Positions 1 to 8,615 are shown, numbered from the stretch's first letter. The stretch: DNA of 10,325 nucleotides from Auxenochlorella pyrenoidosa (GCA_001430745.1 KQ481983.1:915277-925601), one strand, 5' to 3'. Program-made: numbers and translations. Notes: generated from the sequence alone by a model not told the origin.

Positions 1-72
1 ACACGGCACACAGTGGCATGTTTGACACGAGGTGCCCTCTGAGCAGCCGTGCTCTTACTGTTGTTGAGGCAC

Positions 73-77
73 TTACA
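73..77 (-). promoter_or_regulatory. Poly(A) signal TGTAA for the GATA-type gene
   Basis: The plus strand reads TTACA here, so the minus strand carries TGTAA, the usual polyadenylation signal of chlorophyte nuclear genes. It is the only TGTAA on the minus strand between the GATA-gene stop codon at 785 and the left edge. It would give a 3' UTR of about 0.7 kb. The motif is only five bases, so chance occurrence is possible. Its uniqueness in this stretch is the main support. Confidence 0.5.
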
Positions 78-343
78 TATACCGACTTGGTGCCCAAGGG
101 TGCAGAAGCAATGACAAAGGAGGCAGGTGTGGAAAGGATAGGATGGGCATCGTTTGTTCTGAGCCGGAGCCTTCAACAGCGCATGCTTGGAGAAGTGTGG
201 GGTCCATTCGTTGGTGGGTGGCAGTGTGAGGTCATGAGATGCTGCAGTGCGCAGGCGGACTGGCATTGCCATAGGGGCGCAGCCGGGGAAGGATCGACTG
301 AGCATCGGATGCATGCACGCAGCAGGGTGGGTCAAAAGTGCGT

Positions 344-362
344 GGGGGGGGGGGGGGGGGGG
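344..362. repeat. Homopolymer run of 19 G (C19 in the sense of the GATA gene)
   Basis: Nineteen consecutive G residues on the plus strand fall within the presumed 3' UTR of the minus-strand gene, so its mRNA would carry C19. Two shorter tracts occur in the same neighbourhood: C11 at 2953-2963 (inside an intron) and C13 at 3829-3841 (upstream region). Their exact lengths are unreliable, because such runs slip during replication and are often miscalled in sequencing. Confidence 0.9.
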
Positions 363-729
363 CGACGTACAGGTGCGTTGCCGTTTGGGCTGTGCATGCG
401 CCGTGCCGGTGCATCGGGTATGATTGTGAAGGATGATGGATAGTTGCCAGTGCGGAAGGAAGCAAGGAGAACACAAGCAAGCCTTTCTGGCCATGGTTGC
501 GCAGCCTGGGCAGGTGCAGCTGTGATGGCGACAGGATCTGGGCAAGGAGGCAGACTGGTGCTGTGGGTGAGTCTTGGAACGGGAAATGAAAGCGAGCAGG
601 GGGAGGGCTGGGCTGTGTGACAGTAGTGCGGTACAGTACAGGTGATAGGACATCAAACGCGAGGGTCTGGGGCGGCGTGTGCCGCGCTGCATCGGTGGCA
701 TGTGTTCCGGGTTTTGAGTGGTGATGGTG

Positions 730-749
730 CGATGTGATACGATGTGATG
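730..749. repeat. Two-copy 10-bp tandem repeat (CGATGTGATR)
   Basis: CGATGTGATA at 730-739 is followed directly by CGATGTGATG at 740-749. It lies about 36 bases beyond the stop codon of the minus-strand GATA-type gene, in its presumed 3' UTR. No function is evident. Confidence 0.6.
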
Positions 750-784
750 CTTGTTTTCGCCACGTCATCAGGCAAGGTGGCACT

Positions 785-3582
785 TCACAAGAGGTCATCA
801 AAGCAGGCAAGGGGGTCGGCTGCCTGGTCAAGCTCGACATCCCAGTCGATGATTGGAAGAGGAGGACAGTCGTCAAGGTGGCAGGGCGCAGGCCCGCCGT
901 GCCGCGGCTGCAGCACGCCGCTGCTTGCACCGGCGCCGGCTGCATGCGCTGTGCATGCTGCGCCACCTGGATGCCTGGCTGCCATGCCAGCCACCGCACC
1001 CAGGCCTGCTGGCAGACACGCAGGCAGCGGCTGCTTGGTGGATGCTGCTGACTGCAGGGGCGACGCGCCCGGGGATGAACGGGTGCTGCACGTGCTGCCA
1101 CCGCTGCTTGTTGCTGCCGACTGTGTCGCACATGGGTCAACTGGAGCAACGGCCCGGGGAGCCGGCGGCACCTGCGGCTGTGTGGCATGCTGACCGGCGC
1201 CCTCCCGGTCGGCAGCGCGGCTTTCGGTGCTTGGCGGCGGGGTGCAGGGCGCAGACAGGCTGGCAGAGCTGGCAGAGGGACTGCCACGAGATGTCAGGAG
1301 GGCTGCAGGGGGGGACCAACCAAGAGCGGCACACTTTTCAGAGAAGGCATAGTCAGGGGCCACAGCCCTGCACTAGGTGGCTCCCAGCCAGCACAGGCTG
1401 ACAGCCATGGCAGCTTGCGGGCGGCGCAGGCGGCGCACCAGCAAAGATTGCTGCCTGGTGGCGCTCGATGCTGGGGTCTGGGAACAGCAGCTGCCAGCCC
1501 TCCCTGCAAGGAACAAGGGGGTGGCAGCAGAGAGCTCGGTGCGACACGGAGTGAGGCAAGAGGTGTGCTTGCTGAAAGGCAAGAACTGCACGTGCCACAG
1601 CAGGACAGGACAGCCATTTGTGCCCTCCCCTGGCAGCCTCACCCGCTGTCCCAGCAGGGCAGGCCGAAGCGGTGGTGGGGCTGCAGGGGCAGTCCCGCAG
1701 CCCCGGGTCCGTCTTTGACCCGCAGCAGCGAGCCGTCCCGCCGGCTGTACACCAGCACGCGCAGGGACGCCTGTGCCAGCTGCAGGCGTGTGCCGCATGC
1801 TGAGGCAGCCGTCAGCGGCTGCAGCACTTGCATCAGCAGCACGCCTGCTGGCACATGGGCGCCTGCCTCGCCCTGCAGCAGCCAGACTGCAGGGGCGGCG
1901 CCCAGCGGGCTGGGTGACACCCCCGGCAGCTTCAAGCCGGGCAGGGCGTAGCCGCTCCTCTGCAAAGCAGGGGGGGCATGTATTGGGGGTTTCGTCATCC
2001 GGGCGCCGCAGGCCACTCCCTATTATGTGCAGGGCAGTCTTGCTCGCGTCTGGCGCCATGCATACCCGCATCTGACTGTTCATTGGCAGGCACCTTTCAG
2101 CCGCCGCTGGTGCATGTGCCGCAAAACCCTGCCCGTGCTCACCCAGGCAGCCATCAGGGCGCCCGCTGCCGCCTGCTGGTCGGCTGCAGCCCCCCAGGCC
2201 GCCTCCCGCAGGCTCTCCAGGGTAGCATCCGAGATACCGCCCCCAGCCGGCGCGCTGAACGTCAACGCTGCCCCGCTGTGGGGCGCCTGCTCCTTCGGAA
2301 GGCTCTGTGGTGCAGGCTCGGGTGCCGGCCCTGGATGCTGCTCCCGCAGGCGAGGCTGCTTGTGTGGCGGCTGCTCCCGCACAGGCGAGCGGCGTGTGAC
2401 CTCCGCTTCGTCCTGCTGATCTGCCCTCTCGCGCTGCAGTGCCGCCTGCCCCAGGTGCTGCAGCATCTCGTGCATCAGCTGCTGCGCCTCAGGGCCCTGC
2501 TTGCGTGCAGCAGGCTCCGCCACCAGCTCCCGCGCCGCCCCGGGGCTGCGCGGCTTATGCCGTGGGGACGGCTGGTGCTCCTGCAGTGCGGCAGGGAGGG
2601 GGCTTGTGGCGGCGTGGGTGGCGTGTTTGGGGCCACTGTGCGGCACGCATGCCAGGGCCGATGGACGCGCAGGCTGCGCACCTGGTGGTGTGCTGCAGGG
2701 GTGGCAGGCCCAAGGGAAGAGTCGCCTGCGCCAGGCCAGGGGTGCTCCCGGCACTGCCGCTTGGCGCGCAGCTCCTGCAGTTGGGGGAGCAGGGGTGCCC
2801 GGGGGATCAGGTGGGGGCAGCCTCCAGGGGTTAAGCCGAACTGATACCCGTGACCAGGCACCGGGGGGCCCAGCGTGCCTGTTGGTGAACAGTCACTGGG
2901 CGGTCGTGCCTGGTCCGAGCAGAACAGTCCTGGAGAATGGGATACTGACCAACCCCCCCCCCCGCCCCTCTGCGCTGATAACCCCCCCACCATTGCAAAG
3001 CAAGTGCCAGGGATCAAAGACATGCGCCTGACGGCTGCCGGCATGCGCAGCGCCCTGTGCGCTCACCGCGAGGCGCGGCTGCCCGTTGCGCTCGGCCGAG
3101 AGCAGCTGCCGGCCCAGCGCCGACACTGCCTTGCTCAGGCTGCCCCCGCGGCTGCCGCTGCTCTGGCCGCCCCTGACCCTTCGATACAGGAAGCAGCTGC
3201 ATGCATTGCCTGCACAGGAGGGGGGAGCATGAGTGCAGGGCGGTGAGGTCGGTCGGGCACTTGCCGCGGAAGGTGCGCCAGCAGCCACGACCGAACGTGG
3301 CCCCCACTCACAGATTGTGCAACCATGGACGATGTTCCTCCGCCAGCTCGTGCTTTTGGTAGCTCCACAGAGAGCGCACGCTGAACCGCCGGCCTGCAGG
3401 CAGGGAGGGCTGGCGGGGAGCAGCGAATTGGCAGGGGGAGCGCGGCGGCGGCGGGCACGCCCTCTGGGCCCTAAACCCACGGCTGCTCCTCGCGCCCGTT
3501 TGGCTAGGGTATTCGCCCCGCAAGAACAGCATATTCCGAACTCCCTCGCCTTTGTGAGCGTAGAAGGCAGAGCGGTGCCCAT
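785..3582 (-). CDS. GATA-type zinc-finger transcription factor, multi-exon
   Basis: Probable nuclear DNA-binding regulator. Proposed coding exons, read on the minus strand, are 3582-3312, 3209-3067, 2774-2682, 2580-2143, 1959-1643, 1503-1439 and 1302-785, giving about 614 residues. All junctions are GT-AG and keep phase. Splicing 3312 to 3209 creates a C-x2-C-x18-C-x2-C finger (Cys69, 72, 91, 94) with TKSTSWRRN in the loop and CNAC at the end, the plant class-B GATA spacing. The usual Gly after CNAC is Ser, and the motif continues FLYRRVRGG. Residues 200-230 are Gln/Glu-rich and probably helical. Residues 316-441 form a compact domain I do not recognise. The last 32 residues hold nine acidic and no basic residues, ending FDDLL, like an activation domain. 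Uncertain points are the N-terminus (ATG at 3582, no ATG in the open stretch just upstream), an optional 87-bp intron at 3480-3394, the third-exon acceptor (2775, 2841 or 2910, all in frame) and the weak GTGCGC donor at 1438. Confidence 0.72.
3394..3480 (-). other. Possible optional intron (87 bp) before the GATA finger
   Basis: On the minus strand this segment starts GTGGGT after GCAGCC and ends in a pyrimidine-rich tract with CCTGCAG, a good acceptor. It is 87 bases long, begins and ends in phase 0 and has no stop codon, so the protein stays in frame whether or not it is removed. If kept, it adds 29 residues including the basic stretch RGRARRRR just before the zinc finger. If spliced out, the protein is about 585 residues. 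Confidence 0.45.
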
Positions 3583-4578
3583 CGCCGTGCGTGTGCGGGT
3601 CGGCGACAGACTTGGGGTCTTGCAGGCGCCGCACGGCGAGTATGAGCCGGAAGGTCGAGAGGAATCGTAAGCAGGCGCTTTAAGCTTGAGGAGGCGAAAA
3701 GACGTGCAGACGGTCCTGCCCGGCTGAGCTCATCACGCACAGCGTGTGCGGCGCTGCTTCAAGCCATGCTGAGCTGCTCTGACCGTGTGGTCCACCATAC
3801 CTAACCCCGTGTTTGCTTGTGTCGTATACCCCCCCCCCCCCGCTGATCCTGAAGCATGCGTGTCCAGAGTCACGGCCAATTTTGGCAGCGCAGCAGACTA
3901 GCTGGCTCTGCGCAACACCCAGGGCAGCCCATGCCAGCGCTGCTCGAGGTAGTAGGGAGCCCCTTCAGTAATCCACGTGCGGCGTCTGATCAGCCCTGTG
4001 TGAGCTGACGATTGCCGACTGCAGCTAGCCTGCTTGGCTTGCCTGCCTGCTGCCCACCTTGTGCACCGCTCGCTGCTCACATGCAGCTCCGCTTCCAGGC
4101 GCAGAGAACTGCCTCCTCCCCACTGCTTGCATCTGCCCTCTCTCGCTGCTTTCCCAGTTAAAATGAATTTCTGTCGGTTTGGCCGCGTAATGTGCACTTG
4201 TCGGGATTCCCCCTTGCCCACAGCCGCTGAGGTGCACGCCAGTCAGCAGGTTCTGCCGCTGCATCCCGGGGCGCATAGGCTCTCAGCCCTCCGCTCCCAG
4301 CACAGGCGCACACCCCAAGCCCGCCCTGCACAGCTGGTCAATCAATTCGAGGGTTCTGATGTCACTACAAGCCTTTCTGGTGCCTGGGGTCAAGAGACAT
4401 CCATGGGGCAGGCACGGATGCTGTGCCCGACATGCTGCGCTGAGTCCAGAAGCGCGGACGCTGAATACCGGCTCCGCAGACAGCGCAATCCTCCTTTTCA
4501 CGCTTGCCCCATCCAAGAGGACGCCATAGGAGCATTGGCTCCGCGGGGGACGCAACCCAAAACAGTTGCAACAGATCC
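3583..4578. other. Divergent upstream region between GATA gene and deacetylase gene
   Basis: The two start codons diverge and lie 1,192 bases apart, so this DNA should contain both promoters and 5' UTRs. No clear TATA box or known element stands out. A run of 13 C lies at 3829-3841, and a locally AT-richer patch occurs near 4155-4170. The GATA-frame stretch 3583-3729 is open but has no ATG. It encodes Cys-containing sequence (SPCGACKTPS) that could belong to an upstream exon. A plus-strand frame with an ATG at 4163 runs to a stop at 4582, but I do not accept it as a gene. Confidence 0.5.
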
Positions 4579-4715
4579 GTGAGTGGCATGTGGGCCGTCC
4601 ACCCCCCGTGCAGTGCTTCAGCAGGTTGTAGATTGTCGATGGAGCACTTTGAAGCCGTGTGCAGGGCGAGGCTTGTGCGACTGACGGTCCTCTCTCGCGT
4701 GGCCCCGCGTTGCAG
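4579..4715 (+). other. Possible 5'-UTR intron of the deacetylase gene
   Basis: The segment begins GTGAGT after GATCC and ends in a pyrimidine-rich stretch with GTTGCAG at 4715. That would place a 59-base leader exon (4716-4774) directly before the start ATG. None of the frames I checked upstream continues sensibly through the junction into the signal peptide, so it would be non-coding. A 5'-UTR intron also appears in the downstream lipase-like gene. Both splice sites could arise by chance in DNA this GC-rich. Confidence 0.35.
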
Positions 4716-4774
4716 TGGCAAGCTCTAGCGAGGTCAGGGCGACCCTGCATCGCTTATTTAAGCTATTGGCAGCC

Positions 4775-7700
4775 ATGCGAGCCACAGCGCTGGCGCTGCT
4801 AGCCTGCACGCTGGCCCTTGGCGCTGCCGCTGGTAAGTCGCCGCCCAACCACCCCGCCAGCTGCCGCAGGCAGCGGTGCTGGGCCCTGAGGATAGTTTAC
4901 CACATTCTGGCGCGCAAAATCGTTGCAAGCGCACTTTTAAAGCCATATCTGGTCTCAACACCTATTGTCATGCAAAAGCACGCGACGGCACCGGTGCTCA
5001 CTCGGGGTTGACTGGTGTTGTCGCGTCCCCTGCAGGCACGCTGCCGCTGGTGCCCTGGTACAGCTGCGACCCGGCCACCTGTCTGCCCGCCAACAACTGC
5101 CAGTGCGCGTCGCAGCAGGCGCCGCTGCCCGCCGACCAGATGCCGCAGTTCATCCTGTACACGGTGAGGCTGGGCGCATGAACGCCACGAGCAAGGCAGA
5201 AACGTGGCGGGGTGCGAGGCAGGCCAGGTGCCGGGCTTCTGCTGCTTGCTGCAATGCTCACGCACCAGCAGATTTCCCAGTCCTCGTCTTGCACTGCAAC
5301 CCCCGGCCCCTCGGCTCTACTTCCCCTTGCAGCATGACGACGGCATCGTCCCCGACATTGTGGCAGCGGTGAACGCAACCGTGGGCAACCGCAAGAACCC
5401 CAATGGCTGCTCCATCCCACTGACCTGGTGAGCGGGTGTTGTGCAGGTGTGCAGCCCGCGCCGGCACACCTGCTGCGGGAGCCAGACACTCCTCTTCCGC
5501 GTGGATGATCAGATCGCGCTTGATCCGCTGGCGCCCGCAGGTTCACCATCCGCTATGACACCGAGCCGTACTGCAGCCTGGTGAAGCAGCTGTGGAAGCA
5601 GGGCCACGAGATTGCGCTGCACACCCGCGACCACATCCGCCTGGACCCGCCGATTGATTCCGACAAGAAGGGTGCGCCATTGCACAGGCCATGTACGAGC
5701 GCAACCCCAAGTTGACAGGCATTGGGCAACAGCTAGGAAGGGCTGTTGCAGAGAAGGCAGCGCATTGGTGGCGGGAGCATGCTCTGCCGCCTCACACCTG
5801 TTAATCAGCATCTTGTGCTGCAGACCAGATGACCAGCGTGAAGGCCTGGCTGAATGCGACCTGCGGCATCCCTCTTGAGGACATGGTGAGGGTTTGGGAT
5901 CGATGGGAGGGTGGCCTCTATGCGCTCCTTCATGCGCGCATTGGTCCAAGTGTGTTGGTTGCCTCCTCTGGCATGTCAAATTTGCCTGGTCTGCGCCTGC
6001 TCCATGCTGTGGGGCGGCAGAGAGCTGTGCGCCGCATGCACTGACCAACACACGCTCTCCCCGCCCGTCCCCCGCAGGTGGGCATGCGCGACCCCTTCCT
6101 CATCAACTCGCCCGGCACCCGCCAGGTGCAGCACGAGATGGGCCTGCTGTACGATTCCACCATCAACGAGCACTGGACCAAGGACGGCCTCTGGCCCACC
6201 TCGGCCAACGGCTCCTCCCGCCTGTGGCCATGTGAGCAGCCCCTTCTTGACCCGCTGCTTCTGCATGCAGGACCATTTTTTTCCGGTTGCAGATTGAATG
6301 CAAAGATAGCCCAGCAGGGGTCATCCATCCTGACTTGGGCAGTGCGGGCCAGCAATGCCTGGGTAGTGCTGGATGCCCCTGGGTGTGGGCTGCGCTCCGC
6401 AAGCATCCAGCTCAGCTCAGCCTGTGCCCATCCTCGCCCCTGGCAGACTCCATGGACCATGGCATCCCCCAGGTGTGCGACGCCACCGGCCCCGACGGCT
6501 CCTGCACCCAGGTGGGCCAGGTCTGGTCGGCTGGCAAGGCAGCCTCCTTCTGCACCTCCCGAGGCAGTGCATCCCCAGTTTCGCATGCCCTGTTGCTTGC
6601 ATTTGGAAGCCCGCCATGCCGCCCATCAGCCGTGGTGGGCCCACCGCCCTGCAACCATGCCTGCCCCTCCCTGCGCAGGATGAGCGCTACCCAGGCCTGT
6701 GGGAGGTGCCCCTGTGGGTGCTGCAGACCAGCAACTACCCCATGGACGCCTACGCCATGGACCCCGGGGGCGACGTCTTCCAGCTGCTCAAGATCAACTT
6801 TGATGCGGTGCGCTGGCTGTCGCGGGGGGGTGGAGGCATGCGGGCAGCAGGTGCAAGGCCATCCCAGGGCGCCTCCTGCGCGCTGGTCATCCCTCGCATC
6901 CCTGTTTGCATGCTGGCAGCCCCGCTGAGCGTATGCCCTGCCGACCCATGCACTCGGCTCCCTGCAGGCGTACAAGGGCAACCGCGCCCCCATCCCCATC
7001 TACATGCACAAGCCCTGGATGGTGGAGGACTCCAACCAGAAGTATGTGCAGGAGTTCATGGACTATGTGCTGCAAAACGACGACGTCTGGGTGAGGAGCG
7101 GGGGCCGCGGGCCGCCATGTGCGTGGCTGCGGGTGTGGATGCAGATGCGCGGATGGGCTTGGCGGGCTGCAGCTGTGGGCAGTGCCGCTGCGGAGGGCTG
7201 CGACAGCAGTCTCGCCAAAATTGCGGCAGCGCAACCACTGCCACCAATCGAGTTGGGTGGTGCGGCGCTGGGTCCCCATGTACAGACGAAGCAGCCCCTG
7301 CCCTCTCGCACGCAGTTTGTGACCATGCACCAGCTGATCGACTGGATGCGCAACCCAATCCCCAAGTCTGAGGTGAGGGCAGGGCGGCACCACAATTAAG
7401 GGCGCCGCGCGCTGCTGATGGGGGGATGCGGTTGCGCCGCTGGTTTGGCAGCGAGTGCTTGCGCAGGTGGAAGGGAGCCCTGTCTACGCCCCAGAGCCGT
7501 CCTGTCATCCTGATCGCCAGTGACGCGTGTGCCCCGCACCCTCCCTTGAGTACAGATGAAGGAGAAGTTCAATGTGGGGTGCCAGGCAGGCGGCTCCAAT
7601 GCCGTGAGCACCAAGAGCCTCACCCCCGCCCCCGCCCCTGCCCCCCCGGCCTCCACCCCCTCCCCCTCTCCCCCGGCAAGCACCCCCAGCCCTCGCCCCA

Positions 7701-7834
7701 GCCCTCGCCCCAACCCCTCTGGCACGCCCGCTGTCCCAGCACCCTCGCCAGCGCCGGCGAGCGGTGCTGCCGCAGCAGCGTCCAGCCTGGCTGGCGCCGC
7801 GCTGCTGTCGCTGGCCCTTGCGCTGCTCCTGTGA
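4775..7834 (+). CDS. Secreted, GPI-anchored polysaccharide (chitin-type) deacetylase
   Basis: Metal-dependent carbohydrate esterase family 4 (NodB fold) enzyme that removes N-acetyl groups, probably from chitin-like wall glycans outside the cell. Exons are 4775-4832, 5036-5163, 5333-5427, 5541-5671, 5824-5885, 6078-6231, 6447-6511, 6679-6807, 6968-7090, 7316-7372 and 7556-7834. All are GT-AG, phases match at every join, and they give 426 residues. Residues 1-20 form a signal peptide. A Cys-rich stretch (22-50) precedes motif 1, THDDGI, with catalytic and metal-binding Asp64 and Asp65 (the family usually has TFDD). Motif 2 is HTRDH (His121, His125), motif 3 RDP (162-164), then WPYSMDHG (208-215) and motif 5 YMH (His288). 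The C-terminal part, through WVLQTSNYP and MHQLIDWMRNP, resembles animal chitin deacetylase-like (insect group V) proteins. Residues 357-402 are a Pro/Ser/Ala stalk, and 403-426 a Gly/Ala then Leu-rich tail typical of a GPI-anchor signal. The ATG context (GCAGCCATG) is good. The substrate is inferred. Confidence 0.9.
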
Positions 7835-8057
7835 GGATGCGAGAGCATCGGGGAACGTTCCTGACCTTGACTTACTTCTATTGGTGGCTGTAGCTCCTCG
7901 TCAGTCCCTGCTGTGCTAACTTTTGCTGCATCCGCTCCTATTGATGCTCTCTCCCCCCCTGCCTGCCTTGACTGAAACACTTGTCAGCACTGCCCAGCAG
8001 CCCTTGGCCCTCTGCATCACTCATGCCGCGGCCTGCTCCATTATGCACACCAGGAAG

Positions 8058-8062
8058 TGTAA
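8058..8062 (+). promoter_or_regulatory. Poly(A) signal TGTAA of the deacetylase gene
   Basis: TGTAA lies 224 bases after the deacetylase stop codon, at a typical chlorophyte 3'-UTR distance. An AT-rich stretch (AATGAATAATG) follows at once. The intervening 7835-8057 shows no coding potential and is read as 3' UTR. Confidence 0.7.
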
Positions 8063-8076
8063 ATGAATAATGCAGT

Positions 8077-8139
8077 TGCGACGTCAGCCTGCGACGTCAG
8101 CCAAGGCACCAGTTGCTTTAGCATTGTTGGTAACGTCAG
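8077..8139 (+). promoter_or_regulatory. Cluster of three ACGTCAG boxes upstream of the lipase-like gene
   Basis: A 13-bp unit, TGCGACGTCAGCC, occurs twice in tandem at 8077-8089 and 8090-8102. A third ACGTCAG follows at 8133-8139. ACGT-core sites, especially GACGTCA, are the known binding class of plant and algal bZIP factors. The cluster lies just past the poly(A) signal of the preceding gene and about 300 bases before the probable end of the first non-coding exon of the next, where a promoter is expected. The regulator is not known. Confidence 0.45.
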
Positions 8140-8433
8140 GGGTAAGTTCTGCCCATAAATTTGTGCAGCCTAGAATCGGGTCGTTCAAGCTGCCATCACT
8201 CCACTGGTTCCAGCGTTTCCAGTGGCCTGCCATCTGCCTTACTCTTGGCAGCGGGCAGAGCAGCAGCGGCGGGGCTCCCAACAGCATCTGCGGGGATGCA
8301 TTCTGAATCTTCCCTCACTGGAGGACGTTTCTCATCGTTATCTCTTGTCCCGAAGTTGCCGAAAGCCGTGCGAGCGGCCTCGAACTTCTGCCTGCGCTGT
8401 AGCAGGCGCTGAGCCAGCGGCTGGTTGCGACAG
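8140..8433 (+). other. Promoter-proximal DNA and probable non-coding first exon of lipase-like gene
   Basis: No frame here gives protein-like sequence. The stretch ends at a consensus donor (CAG, then GTGAGA at 8434). The transcription start cannot be placed. A short 7-bp inverted repeat (CCACTGG at 8201-8207, CCAGTGG at 8219-8225) has no assigned role. Confidence 0.45.
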
Positions 8434-8615
8434 GTGAGAATGGATCCCTATGCGAATGGACGGCTGCCGCCGGAGTGCTGCTCGACTCCGGGAGCTGTTG
8501 GGCTACCCACCCCCGCTCACCGCCGTTGCCACGGGCGCAGACCGCGGACTGCCAGTGTTTGCCTGCATCACGTCCCAGACCAGCCCCCATTCCCACCTGT
8601 CTCTTCTGTCTGCAG
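8434..8615 (+). other. Probable 5'-UTR intron of the lipase-like gene
   Basis: The donor CAG/GTGAGA at 8433-8434 is a close match to consensus. The acceptor at 8615 follows a strong pyrimidine tract (CTGTCTCTTCTGTCTGCAG). Removal leaves an 80-base leader exon (8616-8695) with no ATG and an in-frame stop (TAA at 8630-8632) before the start codon, so the intron is upstream of translation. Confidence 0.6.

Larger units (their letters stand above)
78..784 (-). other. Presumed 3' UTR of the GATA-type gene, no convincing coding
   Basis: No open frame on either strand here gives protein-like sequence. The frames that stay open are low-complexity shadows with no recognisable domain. By position, the stretch is best read as the 3' UTR of the minus-strand gene ending at 785, running to the TGTAA at 73-77. 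It holds a 19-base homopolymer at 344-362 and a small tandem repeat at 730-749. A 700-base 3' UTR is within the usual range for green algae. Confidence 0.45.

Noticed and set aside
18..443. Plus-strand open frame at the left edge
   Set aside because: It reads through the 19-G run as polyglycine, has no family features and lies antisense to the presumed 3' UTR.
232..1287. Long minus-strand open frame of 351 codons
   Set aside because: It reads through the presumed 3' UTR and a homopolymer run and is low-complexity Pro/Arg/Ser/His. It overlaps the last exon of the GATA gene, whose own frame ends in a sensible acidic tail.
3233..3670. Plus-strand open frame opposite the GATA zinc-finger exons
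   Set aside because: It has good third-base GC but is antisense to exons that rebuild a complete GATA finger with proper splice sites. That is far stronger evidence than an open frame in GC-rich DNA.
4163..4582. Plus-strand open frame with ATG (139 codons) in the divergent intergenic region
   Set aside because: The translation has no recognisable domain, mixed composition and no supporting poly(A) signal. Its stop overlaps a good GTGAGT donor, so it is more likely 5'-UTR or promoter DNA. A small unknown gene cannot be fully excluded.
4753..4762. TATA-like TTATTTAAG before the deacetylase start
   Set aside because: It ends only about 13 bases before the start ATG, too close to set a transcription start upstream of it. 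It is probably a leader sequence.
5672..5823. Codon-like stretch in the fourth deacetylase intron (reads AMYERNPK in one frame)
   Set aside because: Including it breaks the frame or adds a stop. Joining 5671 to 5824 gives a phase-correct, family-like continuation, so it is treated as intron.
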